DNA of 64,000 nt from Flavobacterium anseongense. GTDB lineage: Bacteria > Bacteroidota > Bacteroidia > Flavobacteriales > Flavobacteriaceae. The translations under genes and the position numbers were made by a program. The notes under the pieces were generated by a model. It was not told where the DNA came from. It worked only from the letters and a program-made list of their open reading frames with translations, and searched no databases. The stretch is from positions 124,001 through 188,000 of the forward strand of contig NZ_JAKIHN010000002.1 of NCBI RefSeq assembly GCF_021608185.1. The letters run 5' to 3'. The first letter of the stretch is position 1; every line of letters begins with the position of its first letter. Of this stretch, positions 54,181 through 63,572 are shown one piece after another.

Positions 54181-54330
54181 AAGAATTAACTTTTTTTTGT
54201 TTAACAAATATATATAATAATTAAACAAAATAATTTAATTAACACAACTTTATAAATTATTCAGGCATAAATAAAAACTATACCATTCAATAAAAGAAAA
54301 TACTTTGTTACTTTGTGAAAAATTCATTCG

Positions 54331-54990
54331 ATGATTATTGCCAAAAATATCCACAAATACTACGACAGTTTACATGTTTTAAAAGGTGTTGATTTGCATA
54401 TCAAACAAGGCGAAATTGTTTCTATAGTCGGGGCATCAGGAGCCGGAAAAACAACTCTATTGCAAATATTGGGTACTTTAGATATTCCGGCGAAACAAAC
54501 TGACACATCGCTTGAGATAAATAAACAAAACTTATTGATAATGAAAGATAAAGCATTGTCAAAGTTTAGAAATACACACCTCGGTTTTATATTCCAGTTT
54601 CATCAATTACTACCCGAATTCACTGCATTAGAAAACGTTTGTATTCCGGCTTTTATAGCAGGTAAAGACAAAACGACGACAGAGACCGAAGCCAAAAAGC
54701 TATTGGATTACCTTGGCTTATCACACAGAATCAATCACAAACCAAATGAACTTTCAGGCGGTGAACAACAACGTGTGGCTGTGGCACGTGCTTTAATCAA
54801 CAAACCTGATGTTATCTTTGCTGATGAACCTTCGGGGAATTTAGATACTGCTTCGGCAGAAAACCTGCATCAATTGTTTTTTAAATTAAGAGACGAGTTT
54901 GGACAAACCTTTGTTATTGTGACGCACAACGAAGCCTTTGCCAATATGGCCGACCGAAAACTGGTCATGAAAGACGGACTAATCGTTTGA
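54331..54990 (+). CDS. LolD/MacB-type ABC transporter ATP-binding protein
   Basis: 219 residues. Walker [11 protein letters not shown]-loop [17 protein letters not shown], signature [15 protein letters not shown], Walker [13 protein letters not shown]. The size and the [16 protein letters not shown] run match the LolD lipoprotein-release/MacB group, with the permease encoded elsewhere. The membrane protein gene begins 4 nt after it, so these are co-transcribed, but that protein is not a LolC/E permease. Confidence 0.93.
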   Translation: MIIAKNIHKYYDSLHVLKGVDLHIKQGEIVSIVGASGAGKTTLLQILGTLDIPAKQTDTSLEINKQNLLIMKDKALSKFRNTHLGFIFQFHQLLPEFTALENVCIPAFIAGKDKTTTETEAKKLLDYLGLSHRINHKPNELSGGEQQRVAVARALINKPDVIFADEPSGNLDTASAENLHQLFFKLRDEFGQTFVIVTHNEAFANMADRKLVMKDGLIV

Positions 54991-54994
54991 TGGT

Positions 54995-56686
54995 ATGATA
55001 CTAATTTTACTTAGCTGGCTTTATATTTTTTTCACGGCGTTTAGCTTTGGTATTGCTTTTTCTAAAATGCTGCGCATCATGCGGCTCGATTTGGTTGTCA
55101 CTACTATTATTGGATTGTTTTCGGTGACGCTTTTAGCCACTATATGGGCATTCTTTGGTCCGATTGCTATTGTGTTTCATGCTGTTTTGCTTGCCACTTC
55201 TATTCTTTTTTGGTATTACAATAAAGCAGCGTTTCTATCGGTTATACTGGGAACATCCGGACAAATTCGATTGTTCTCCTTCCCTATCAAAATACTATTA
55301 GCCGTAAGCAGTCTGCTGATTTTAGCCCAAAGCTCAACTTTGCCTTTTATCATCGACAACGAATCGTATTATATTCAAACGATTAAATGGCTTAATGAAT
55401 ATGGCTTTGTTAAAGGCTTGGCAAATTTGCATTTGTTCTTAGGGCAAACCAGCGGTTGGCATATTGCGCAAAGTGTGTACAGCTTTTCTTTTTTGTATGA
55501 ACGGTTTAATGATTTGAATGGATTTTGTTTGCTGTTGGCGAATTTCTTTGCCTTTCAGAAACTGCAATCTTATTTCACCAAAGGCAATTCAATGGATTTG
55601 CTTTTTGGATTATTACCGTTAACATATGCTTTCCTGTTTCAGTTTATCAGCGCACCGTCGCCCGATTTACCGGTTTATGTTTTGGCGTTTATTTTGTTTT
55701 CGATGTATCTTAATGAAGATACTCAAGACACTTTCATTATCATTACAATCTTTGGGCTGTTTGCCGTTTTTATAAAGAGTACCGCATTTATTTTACTGCT
55801 CTTCCCATTGATTTTATTGCTAAAGCATTTTACCGTATTAAAAAAACAACTGCTCACATTAAGTTTAATCGGTGGTTTGGTTTTGTTTTTATTTGTTTTG
55901 AAAAATACTATGCTGACAGGTTATCCATTGTTTCCACTGCTTTGTTTCAGAATGGATGATTTAGATTATACGGTTCCTGCGATTATTATGAATTTCTTCT
56001 TTAGCAAAGGTGTGATGCATTCTTTTTATATTGATCACGCTGCTTTTTCAAGCGCATCGCTATTTGATCTTGTCAAGCATTATTTTTTTCAAAATGGGAT
56101 GTCGGGTTATATTGGTATTGTATCACTATTAATGCTTTTAGTTACACCAATTATAATCTTCCAAAAACGTTTGCCAAAAACACTTTGGACAGTCTATTTT
56201 GCTTTTTTAATGTTGGTAGCTGTATTGTGCTTTAGTTCTCCACAATATCGTTTTTACGTTTACTTCACACTATTCTTTTTGTTGCTATTGCTATCGCGAT
56301 GGATGACCAACCCAAAATGGATAGTTCGTTTTTATACTTTAAACATTGTTATAATTGGCGTTTTAGTATGTGTTCCGTTATCGTTTGGAAGCCTGACAGC
56401 AAATGCTTTACTTTCTCAAAACAGTACATTTCACTTAAAAAATATCGTAGTTCCTGAACCCAATTCAAAATGGAAACAAGAATACAAAGGTGACAGCGTC
56501 GGCAATATGTCCTATCAATCTCCGGTTGATACTTCATTTTTTTGGGTAACATCAAATGGTGAATTGCCTTGTGTTAATGATGTTCAGGTAAAATACTTTG
56601 AACAAGGCTTTTTCTATATTCCACAACAGCGCAGTACCGATTTAAATGATGGATTTTATGCCCAAAAAATAAGCGGTCATGAATAA
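54995..56686 (+). CDS. LIC_10190-type large membrane protein (glycosyltransferase-like)
   Basis: 563 residues with about 12 TM helices and a periplasmic C-terminal region after about residue 470. The N-terminal ILILLSWLYIFFTAFSFGIAFSKML and the DNESYYIQTIKWLNEYGFVKGLANLHLFLGQTSGWHI loop resemble LIC_10190 proteins and GT39/GT83-like lipid-linked glycosyltransferases: DNE with a following TM bundle. I cannot show activity. It overlaps the next gene by 8 nt. Confidence 0.78.
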   Translation: MILILLSWLYIFFTAFSFGIAFSKMLRIMRLDLVVTTIIGLFSVTLLATIWAFFGPIAIVFHAVLLATSILFWYYNKAAFLSVILGTSGQIRLFSFPIKILLAVSSLLILAQSSTLPFIIDNESYYIQTIKWLNEYGFVKGLANLHLFLGQTSGWHIAQSVYSFSFLYERFNDLNGFCLLLANFFAFQKLQSYFTKGNSMDLLFGLLPLTYAFLFQFISAPSPDLPVYVLAFILFSMYLNEDTQDTFIIITIFGLFAVFIKSTAFILLLFPLILLLKHFTVLKKQLLTLSLIGGLVLFLFVLKNTMLTGYPLFPLLCFRMDDLDYTVPAIIMNFFFSKGVMHSFYIDHAAFSSASLFDLVKHYFFQNGMSGYIGIVSLLMLLVTPIIIFQKRLPKTLWTVYFAFLMLVAVLCFSSPQYRFYVYFTLFFLLLLLSRWMTNPKWIVRFYTLNIVIIGVLVCVPLSFGSLTANALLSQNSTFHLKNIVVPEPNSKWKQEYKGDSVGNMSYQSPVDTSFFWVTSNGELPCVNDVQVKYFEQGFFYIPQQRSTDLNDGFYAQKISGHE

Positions 56687-57443
56687 GAATGAACTCAAAG
56701 AATTCCTCGACGAGAAAGTAATTCAATACAACACTTTAGCTTTTATCGATAGCGATCCTATTCAGATTCCGCATCAATTTTCATTAAAAGAAGACATTGA
56801 AATTGCCGGTTTTTTAACAGCAACCATTGCCTGGGGAAACCGCAAAATGATTATCAACAACAGCAAACGAATGATGGAACTGTTGGGCAATTCGCCTTAC
56901 GATTTCATCATGAACCACAACAAAACCCAACTCGAAAGACTTGATAGCTTTGTACACCGCACCTTTAACAGCGATGATTTCAAAACCTTTGTCAAAGCAT
57001 TGCAGCATATTTACACCAATCATAATGGATTGGAAATGGCTTTCGCCAAAAACCAACAAGCTTTGTCTATGCAGCCTGCCATTGCTGAGTTCAAAAAATT
57101 GTTCTTTGAAGTTAAGCATCAACAGCGGAACACCAAACACTTTCCAGACCCAACAATAGGTTCAGCAGCCAAACGCATCAATATGTTTTTAAGATGGATG
57201 GTTCGACAAGACCAAAAAGGAGTCGACTTTGGCATTTGGAAAAGCATCTCTCCGGCTTCACTTTCGTGCCCATTGGATGTACATTCCGGTAACGTAGCAA
57301 GAAAACTTGGTTTACTTACGCGAAAGCAAAACGACAGTAAAGCATTAGCCGAACTAGACACTTCACTTCGCCTACTCGACTCAAACGATCCGGTAAAATA
57401 TGACTTTGCATTATTTGGTTTAGGTGTGTTTGAAGGGTTTTAA
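56679..57443 (+). CDS. TIGR02757 family protein
   Basis: 254 residues, start overlapping the preceding gene by 8 nt. TIGR02757 hallmarks: IEIAGFLTATIAWGNRKMIINNSKRMMELL, DPTIGSAAKRINMFLRWMVRQDQKGVDFGIWKSISPASLSCPLDVHSGNVARKLGLL, YDFALFGLGVFEGF. The helical fold is HhH-like in appearance, cytosolic; the function is unknown to me. Confidence 0.88.
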   Translation: MNKNELKEFLDEKVIQYNTLAFIDSDPIQIPHQFSLKEDIEIAGFLTATIAWGNRKMIINNSKRMMELLGNSPYDFIMNHNKTQLERLDSFVHRTFNSDDFKTFVKALQHIYTNHNGLEMAFAKNQQALSMQPAIAEFKKLFFEVKHQQRNTKHFPDPTIGSAAKRINMFLRWMVRQDQKGVDFGIWKSISPASLSCPLDVHSGNVARKLGLLTRKQNDSKALAELDTSLRLLDSNDPVKYDFALFGLGVFEGF

Positions 57444-57473
57444 TTTGAAGAGGAATAGTAAAAAAACTTATTT

Positions 57474-57506
57474 CTTATCCCTTATCCCTTATCCCTTTTC
57501 CCTTCC
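57474..57506. repeat. Iterated TTATCCC word repeat, copy 2
   Basis: Three or four tandem CTTATCC words followed by TTTTCCCTTCC, matching 16011-16036. The rest of the 144-nt gap has no coding signal. Confidence 0.5.
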
Positions 57507-57587
57507 AACTATTTTACTTACATTTACAACACACTTCCCCAAGTCGTCACTTAACCCGGTATTTTAAAAACCACTAACCAACACCAA

Positions 57588-58763
57588 ATGACGACAACAC
57601 TAACCAAGTACCGCATTGACTCTATCGATTTATTAAAAGGTTTAGTCATGGTAATCATGGCATTAGACCATACACGTGATTATTTTCACTGGTCGGCAAT
57701 GCAGTTTGATCCAACCGACCCTTCCCACTCCACTTTGCCTATCTTTTTTACGCGATTTATAACGCATTTTTGTGCACCTACTTTTAGTTTTCTGGCGGGC
57801 ATGTCGGCCTTTATGGTAGGGAAAAGGAAATCAAAAGCTGAATTATCCGGTTTTTTATTTAAGCGTGGTCTATGGTTGGTTTTTATCGAAATGACAATAG
57901 TAAACTTCTCTTGGTTTTTTGATGTACAGTTTAGAAACCCAGCCTTATTGGTTATTTGGGCGTTGGGTATCAGCATGATTGCATTGTCGATTTTAATTCA
58001 TCTGCCTCGAAAAGCTATATTTTGGTTTAGTCTTATCCTGATTGCTGGCCATAATCTATTAGATAATGTGCATTTTGAAGGCAATATACTTTGGAATGTA
58101 CTCCACGAACCGGGAGGATTTCCAATAAATAAAGACTATTTCTTTTTTGTAGGTTATCCTCTTATTCCTTGGATTGCTGTAATGTCATTAGGGTATTGCT
58201 TTGGAGCTTTTTATAATTCCGAATACACTCCCGAAAGAAGAAGAAAACTATTCAATACCATTGGTTTTTCGGCTTTAGCACTATTTGCAGTCTTGCGATT
58301 TACAAATGTTTATGGTGACGCTACTCTTTTTACACAGCAGGATACTTTAGCTAAAAATATAATCGTATTTTTTAATCCGTCTAAATATCCACCATCACTA
58401 GACTATTTGTTGATGACCTTAGGAGTTGCTTTTCTGTTCTTAGCCAATGCTGAAAACCTTAAAGGCAAAGTAGTGAACTTCTTTTCTGTTTTTGGAAGAG
58501 TGCCTTTCTTCTATTATATCATCCATATTTTTGCTATTCATTTAGCAGCTATGCTTTATGCCCAGCTAACAGGTTTTGGTGCCGACAAATTAATTCTCGA
58601 AGGATGGATAACCGAATTGCCCCGAATGAGAGGCTACGGACTTGCCTTACTATGGGTATATGCCATTTGGGTTGGTATAATCTTATTGCTATATCCATTG
58701 TGCAAATGGTTTGATAGTTATAAACAAGCTCACAAGGATAAATGGTGGTTGAGTTACTTGTAA
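57588..58763 (+). CDS. DUF1624 / HGSNAT-like membrane acyltransferase
   Basis: 391 residues with about ten TM helices. The family start RIDSIDLLKGLVMVIMALDHTRDYFHW carries the conserved DLLRG-like and DH motif; PTFSFLAGMSAFMVG and VPFFYYIIHIFAIHLAAML follow. Members of this clan move acyl groups across the membrane, as in heparan-alpha-glucosaminide N-acetyltransferase or OpgC/YeiB. The C-terminus HKDKWWLSYL is duplicated as a fossil at 63494-63530. It is followed by the ABC/M1 pair after 115 nt. Confidence 0.9.
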   Translation: MTTTLTKYRIDSIDLLKGLVMVIMALDHTRDYFHWSAMQFDPTDPSHSTLPIFFTRFITHFCAPTFSFLAGMSAFMVGKRKSKAELSGFLFKRGLWLVFIEMTIVNFSWFFDVQFRNPALLVIWALGISMIALSILIHLPRKAIFWFSLILIAGHNLLDNVHFEGNILWNVLHEPGGFPINKDYFFFVGYPLIPWIAVMSLGYCFGAFYNSEYTPERRRKLFNTIGFSALALFAVLRFTNVYGDATLFTQQDTLAKNIIVFFNPSKYPPSLDYLLMTLGVAFLFLANAENLKGKVVNFFSVFGRVPFFYYIIHIFAIHLAAMLYAQLTGFGADKLILEGWITELPRMRGYGLALLWVYAIWVGIILLLYPLCKWFDSYKQAHKDKWWLSYL

Positions 58764-58878
58764 CTACAAACTAAGAATGCTATGTGATTTTTATCTATCG
58801 CATTTTTATTCGAGAAACCCTACATTATCGATAATTTAAGTATCTTTAAAACATTAATCAAAAAGTCATTTATACGTT

Positions 58879-59766
58879 ATGGAATTAAAAATCAAGAATT
58901 TAAGCAAAACCTATTCAAACGGTGTTCAGGCATTGAAAGATATTACATTAGACATACCGCAGGGTATGTTTGGTCTTTTAGGACCAAACGGAGCCGGAAA
59001 ATCATCCCTAATGAGAACGCTGGCTACGTTACAACAAGCTGATTCCGGCTCAGCTATGTTAGGTGATTTGGATATTTTAAAAGACAAAGCCGAAGTGCGA
59101 AAAATTCTGGGCTACCTGCCTCAGGAGTTTGGGGTGTACCCAAAAGTTAGTTCCTATAATATGCTCGATCATATTGCTTCCTTAAAAGGCATAGCTAATA
59201 AAGGGGAACGCAAAGAATTGGTTGAATCTTTATTAAACAAAACCAATTTGTGGGATGTCAGAAATAAAAGTTTGGGAACCTATTCCGGTGGAATGAAGCA
59301 GCGTTTTGGTATTGCGCAAGCCTTAATTGGTGATCCAAAATTGATTATTGTTGATGAACCTACCGCGGGTCTAGATCCTGCTGAACGTAATCGCTTTCAT
59401 AATTTATTATGCGAAATTGGAGAAAATACGATTGTTATTTTATCGACGCATATAGTGGATGACATTTCTAATTTATGTAATAACATGGCAATTATTTGTT
59501 TGGGTGAAGTTGTGGCGAAAGGCAATCCAAATGAATTGACCGAAGGTGTTAAAGGCAGAATATGGACAAAAGCCATTGAAAAAAACGAATTAGTAAATTA
59601 TAAAACAGATTTACAGGTTATTTCTACGCATTTAAAAGCGGGGAAAACTGTTATTCATGTATTGAGCGATAACAAACCCGATGCTTCTTTTGAAGCCTTT
59701 GCAGCCAATTTAGAAGATGTGTATTTTGCTGAAATCACTTCACGTATGGATAGTACTTTAGTATAA
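58879..59766 (+). CDS. ABC transporter ATP-binding protein (partner of permease/M1 fusion)
   Basis: 295 residues. Walker A GPNGAGKSS, signature YSGGMKQRFGIAQALIG, Walker B LIIVDEPTAGLDP, then an H-loop STHIVDD. After the ATPase domain (about 1-215) a 80-residue C-terminal tail follows, as in DrrA/NatA-like exporters. The permease-peptidase fusion begins 33 nt later; together they form one transporter. The substrate is not known. Confidence 0.92.
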   Translation: MELKIKNLSKTYSNGVQALKDITLDIPQGMFGLLGPNGAGKSSLMRTLATLQQADSGSAMLGDLDILKDKAEVRKILGYLPQEFGVYPKVSSYNMLDHIASLKGIANKGERKELVESLLNKTNLWDVRNKSLGTYSGGMKQRFGIAQALIGDPKLIIVDEPTAGLDPAERNRFHNLLCEIGENTIVILSTHIVDDISNLCNNMAIICLGEVVAKGNPNELTEGVKGRIWTKAIEKNELVNYKTDLQVISTHLKAGKTVIHVLSDNKPDASFEAFAANLEDVYFAEITSRMDSTLV

Positions 59767-59799
59767 TTGATTAACCTAACCCTTTAAAATTATTCAATT

Positions 59800-62700
59800 A
59801 TGTTTAAAGAAATATTCTTATTCGAAATTAGATATAGATTAAAACGTCCTGCTACCTGGTCCTACTTTGGTATACTAATGTTGTTTGGATTGATTGTATC
59901 CATCGGTGGAAACGGTCCTGCTTCAGAGAAGGTGTTTGTAAACTCTCCTATCGCTATTGCTACAATGCTTTCAACGATTAGTATTTTTGGTATTATGCTC
60001 GCCAGTGCCATTATGGGTGTGCCGGTTTACAGAGATATCGAACATAAAACAGAGAATTACTTTTTCTCCTATCCTATTACTGAAAAGGGGTATTTGCTGG
60101 GACGCTTTTTTGGTTCTATGTCAGTACTTTTTATGGTAAGTCTGGGATTGCATTTAGGATTAATTATAGGTTTTATGATTGGCCCTTATGCCGGTTATGA
60201 GGAACCGGAACGCTTTACCGGCTTGAACCTCTGGCATTATATTCAGCCTACTTTAATGTTGTATTGGACTAACTTTTTCTTTGCCGGATGTATTTTCTTT
60301 GCTTTGGTTAGTTTGACTAAAAGAGTAATGTTAGCCTATGCCGGTGGTGCCATTCTTTTTATCACTTATTTAATCACGTTAACCTTAACGCAGGATATTG
60401 AGAACAAAGATTTAGTAAGCTTACTAGATCCATTTGGTTTAGGCACCTATGAAAATGTTATCCGATATTGGACGCCTGAAGAACAAAACACGATGACCGT
60501 TCCGTTTCAGGGAATGATAATTTGGAACCGTCTTATATGGGTTGGGCTGGGTGTGTCTGCCCTGCTTTTTACTTTGTTTAGATTTGACTTCCTAAAGTTT
60601 CTAAATAAAAATTATACTTCAAAAAAGAAGAACGACAATATAGATGAAAGCAATGCAGCTGCAGCTTATACTAAAATCCCAACGGTTTCAAAAGTGTTCT
60701 CCAAAAGTTTAAATGTTAGATTATTGTTTGATTTAGCATTTATGGAATTTAAAAATATTGTCAGAGATAACTTCTTCATAGCAATTTTAATAGCAGCAGT
60801 ACTCTTCCTGTTTTTTGATGCATGGTTTGGCGCTCCAATATACGGAACACCTTCTTTGCCAATGACCTACTATATGTTGGAAATGAAAAACAACACCTAT
60901 ATCATTCTCATCTTTATTCTTATAGTGTTTATGACCGGTGAAGTATTGCATAGAGAACGCAATGTGAATTATGATCAAATATTTGGCGCGCTTCCGTTAC
61001 CGAATCGTTTGGTATACGGATCTAAGTTTTTAGCCTTAGCGATGATTAGTTTTGTTTTAGTAAACATGATTATGGTAAGCGGCGTAATCAATCAGGTCAT
61101 TAAAGGCTATTTTAATTTTGAATTTGATAAGTACTTTACCGATTTGTATTTAATAGAATTTCCTAAGTACATCATTTTCGTTTTGTTAGCCTTTTTTGTG
61201 CATTCTTTAGTGACCAAAAAGTTTATGGGACACGTCATTGCTATTGCTATTTGGGTATTCCTTTTTGGATTAAATCAATTAGCCAATATAGATAACAATT
61301 TATATTTATATAGTTATGCACCAAACTATACCGTATCTGATATGAATAGATTTGGACATTTTGCCGAAGCGCAATTTTGGTTCCGAACCTATTGGCTGGC
61401 CTGTGGCGGTGTTTTGCTGGTCATCGGCTATCTTTTCTGGAAGCGCGGAACTGACTCTGGCAGAAAAGCTCGTTGGCAAATAGCAAAAGAACGATTGAAT
61501 GTCAGAACGATAAGTACCTTTTTTATTTTGCTTGGCATTTTTATTGGCTCGGGAGGCTTTATTTATTACAACACCAAAATTCTGAACAATTACAAAACCG
61601 AAAAAGAAGGAATCATTGCTACTGCAGAATATGAAAAACAACTAGGTAAATACGATAAAATTGCGCAGCCAAAAGTTATTGATGTGAAAGTAAACGCCGA
61701 TTTATTTCCAGAAAACAGATCTGCAAAAATTAAGGTGACGTATAAAATGGTTAATAAATCCAATGAAATAATCCCTTCTCTACATTTGAATTGGGGGTCA
61801 GAAGGTTTGTTGAAAAAAGAAGTAAACACCTTTACTATCGAAGGTAAAAAGCCAAAACTAAGTAAACGTTACAAGGATTTTGGTTATGAAATATATGCTT
61901 TTGAGAAACCTTTACAGCCTAAAGACACCATTACTATGGTTTTAGAAGTAACGGGATTCTATAAAGGCTTTCCTAATGAAGGTTCAGGCTCCGATATTGT
62001 TTACAACGGGACATTTTTAAACAACAACTTCTTACCTTCTTTTGGTTACGATGCCAATGGCGAATTAACCAGTGACCAGGACAGAAAAAAATACAAATTA
62101 CCAATTAAAGATTATTCATTGCCGTCACAAACAGATGCCTGGGGATTGAGTAATTTATTATTTAACGACGATGCCGATTATATCACTTTTGAAGGAACGG
62201 TAAGCACAGCACCCGATCAAATTGCTATTATGCCCGGCTACTTGCAGAAAGAATGGAAAGCCAACGGCAGAAAGTATTACTCCTATAAAATGAATGATGA
62301 GCTTGACTTTTTCTATAACATTTCATCGGCTGCCTATGCGGTTCATAGAGAAGTTTGGAAAGGTAAAGCCGGCGAAAAAGTAAATATCGAGATATACCAT
62401 CATCCAACGCATACCTATAATATTGATCGTTTTGTAAAAGGCGTAAAACATTCTATGGATTATTATGCTGAAAATTATGGTCCTTATCAGTACACTCAAA
62501 TGAGAATACTTGAATTTCCCCGTTATGCTAGCTTTGCGCAATCCTTCCCTAATACAGTTCCCTTTGCAGAAAGCTTTGGTTGGGTAGGTGATTTTAGCGA
62601 TCCAAATGATTTAGATTATGTGTATACCGTGACAGCACACGAAGTAGCGCATCAATGGTGGGGTCATCAAATTACGCCTTCAGCTACTCGTGGTGCCAAT

Positions 62701-63444
62701 CAGATTTCAGAATCTATGGCGGAGTATTCTTCGTTAATGGTAATGAAAAAAGAATATGGCGTTGATGCGATGCAAAAATTCTTAAAAGAAGAATTAGACA
62801 CCTACTTAAACAGAAGAGCCAACGAAAGTAAGTTTGAAAAAACGTTGATGGACAATGATAATCAACAATATGTGTGGTATCAAAAAGGTGGTCTGGTGCT
62901 CTATGCCCTTCAGGATTTAATAGGCGAAAAGAACTTAAATAACGCTTTCAAAGCCTATATGGAAGCGGCTCGTTTTAGACAAAAAGCGCCTTTTACTACT
63001 ACCTTGGAATGGTACGACTTTATGAAAGCAGCAACTCCGGCTAACCTACACTATTATTTAGAAGATAGTTTCAAGAAGATTGCCCTTTATTCTAACAAAG
63101 TGAATAAAGCCTCTTATAAAAAAATGGGCAACGGTAACTATCAGGTGACTATGGAAGTGGAAAGTTCAAAAAGCTATTTTAATGGTAACGGAAAATTGTT
63201 ATCTAAAGGAACTAAACCCAACTTACTGGAAATTGCAGTATTTGACAATGATACCAAAAACAAACAAGGGATGACTATAAAGGCTCCTTTGGTTATTAAG
63301 AAAGTGTGGGTAAAACCGGGAAAATCTACTTTTACTTATATCACAAAAAAATTGCCGGTAAAAGTAGGTATCGACCCTTATAACAAAATGATAGACCGTA
63401 TTCCGGATGACAACATGAAGACTTTAGAGGAAAATGCAGAGTAA
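59800..63444 (+). CDS. ABC permease fused to an M1-family metallopeptidase
   Basis: 1214 residues. The N-terminal half (about 1-580) contains two sets of ABC-2-type permease helices: FEIRYRLKRPATWSYFGILMLFGLIVS, then a second copy starting LAFMEFKNIVRDNFFIAILIAAVLFLFF. The C-terminal half is an extracytoplasmic M1 aminopeptidase-like domain with H947-E948-V-A-H951 (HEVAHQWWGHQ) and a zinc Glu about 19 residues later (E971 in QISESMAEYSSLM). Zinc ligands are intact, so it may be catalytic. Such fusions are known in Bacteroidota, but the cargo is not defined. Confidence 0.9.
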   Translation: MFKEIFLFEIRYRLKRPATWSYFGILMLFGLIVSIGGNGPASEKVFVNSPIAIATMLSTISIFGIMLASAIMGVPVYRDIEHKTENYFFSYPITEKGYLLGRFFGSMSVLFMVSLGLHLGLIIGFMIGPYAGYEEPERFTGLNLWHYIQPTLMLYWTNFFFAGCIFFALVSLTKRVMLAYAGGAILFITYLITLTLTQDIENKDLVSLLDPFGLGTYENVIRYWTPEEQNTMTVPFQGMIIWNRLIWVGLGVSALLFTLFRFDFLKFLNKNYTSKKKNDNIDESNAAAAYTKIPTVSKVFSKSLNVRLLFDLAFMEFKNIVRDNFFIAILIAAVLFLFFDAWFGAPIYGTPSLPMTYYMLEMKNNTYIILIFILIVFMTGEVLHRERNVNYDQIFGALPLPNRLVYGSKFLALAMISFVLVNMIMVSGVINQVIKGYFNFEFDKYFTDLYLIEFPKYIIFVLLAFFVHSLVTKKFMGHVIAIAIWVFLFGLNQLANIDNNLYLYSYAPNYTVSDMNRFGHFAEAQFWFRTYWLACGGVLLVIGYLFWKRGTDSGRKARWQIAKERLNVRTISTFFILLGIFIGSGGFIYYNTKILNNYKTEKEGIIATAEYEKQLGKYDKIAQPKVIDVKVNADLFPENRSAKIKVTYKMVNKSNEIIPSLHLNWGSEGLLKKEVNTFTIEGKKPKLSKRYKDFGYEIYAFEKPLQPKDTITMVLEVTGFYKGFPNEGSGSDIVYNGTFLNNNFLPSFGYDANGELTSDQDRKKYKLPIKDYSLPSQTDAWGLSNLLFNDDADYITFEGTVSTAPDQIAIMPGYLQKEWKANGRKYYSYKMNDELDFFYNISSAAYAVHREVWKGKAGEKVNIEIYHHPTHTYNIDRFVKGVKHSMDYYAENYGPYQYTQMRILEFPRYASFAQSFPNTVPFAESFGWVGDFSDPNDLDYVYTVTAHEVAHQWWGHQITPSATRGANQISESMAEYSSLMVMKKEYGVDAMQKFLKEELDTYLNRRANESKFEKTLMDNDNQQYVWYQKGGLVLYALQDLIGEKNLNNAFKAYMEAARFRQKAPFTTTLEWYDFMKAATPANLHYYLEDSFKKIALYSNKVNKASYKKMGNGNYQVTMEVESSKSYFNGNGKLLSKGTKPNLLEIAVFDNDTKNKQGMTIKAPLVIKKVWVKPGKSTFTYITKKLPVKVGIDPYNKMIDRIPDDNMKTLEENAE

Positions 63445-63493
63445 GGTTTAGCCTTTTCTGAAATAGCTTAAATAGAAAGAGAAGCAATTAACA

Positions 63494-63530
63494 AAGCCAT
63501 AAAGACAAATGGTGGCTGAGTTATTTATAA
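63494..63530 (+). pseudogene. Fossil 3' end of a second DUF1624 gene
   Basis: Starting at CAT 63498 the frame encodes HKDKWWLSYL and stop, identical to the end of the DUF1624 gene at 58731-58763. Six of eleven codons differ, all synonymously (for example CAC/CAT, GAT/GAC, TTG/CTG, TAC/TAT). Upstream of 63492 the similarity ends at a TAA. It therefore derives from a diverged homologue, not from a recent copy of the intact gene. Confidence 0.7.
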
Positions 63531-63532
63531 AA

Positions 63533-63562
63533 AAAAGCTGTCCGTATGGACAGCTTTTTTTG
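63533..63562. terminator. Bidirectional terminator
   Basis: AAAAAAGCTGTCC, loop GTAT, GGACAGCTTTTTT: a perfect 10-13-bp stem with A and T flanks, three nt after the fossil stop codon. It serves the ABC/M1 operon (plus) and the right-edge gene (minus). Confidence 0.9.
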
Positions 63563-63572
63563 TGCAATCAGC

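Noticed and set aside
54181..54228. N-terminal extension of folE
   Set aside because: An AT-rich leader (poly-T) read as codons; the family start is at 54180.
57474..57506. Tandem TTATCCC words as a CRISPR or VNTR locus
   Set aside because: There are no spacers and only three or four units; the same words appear elsewhere as intergenic fill.
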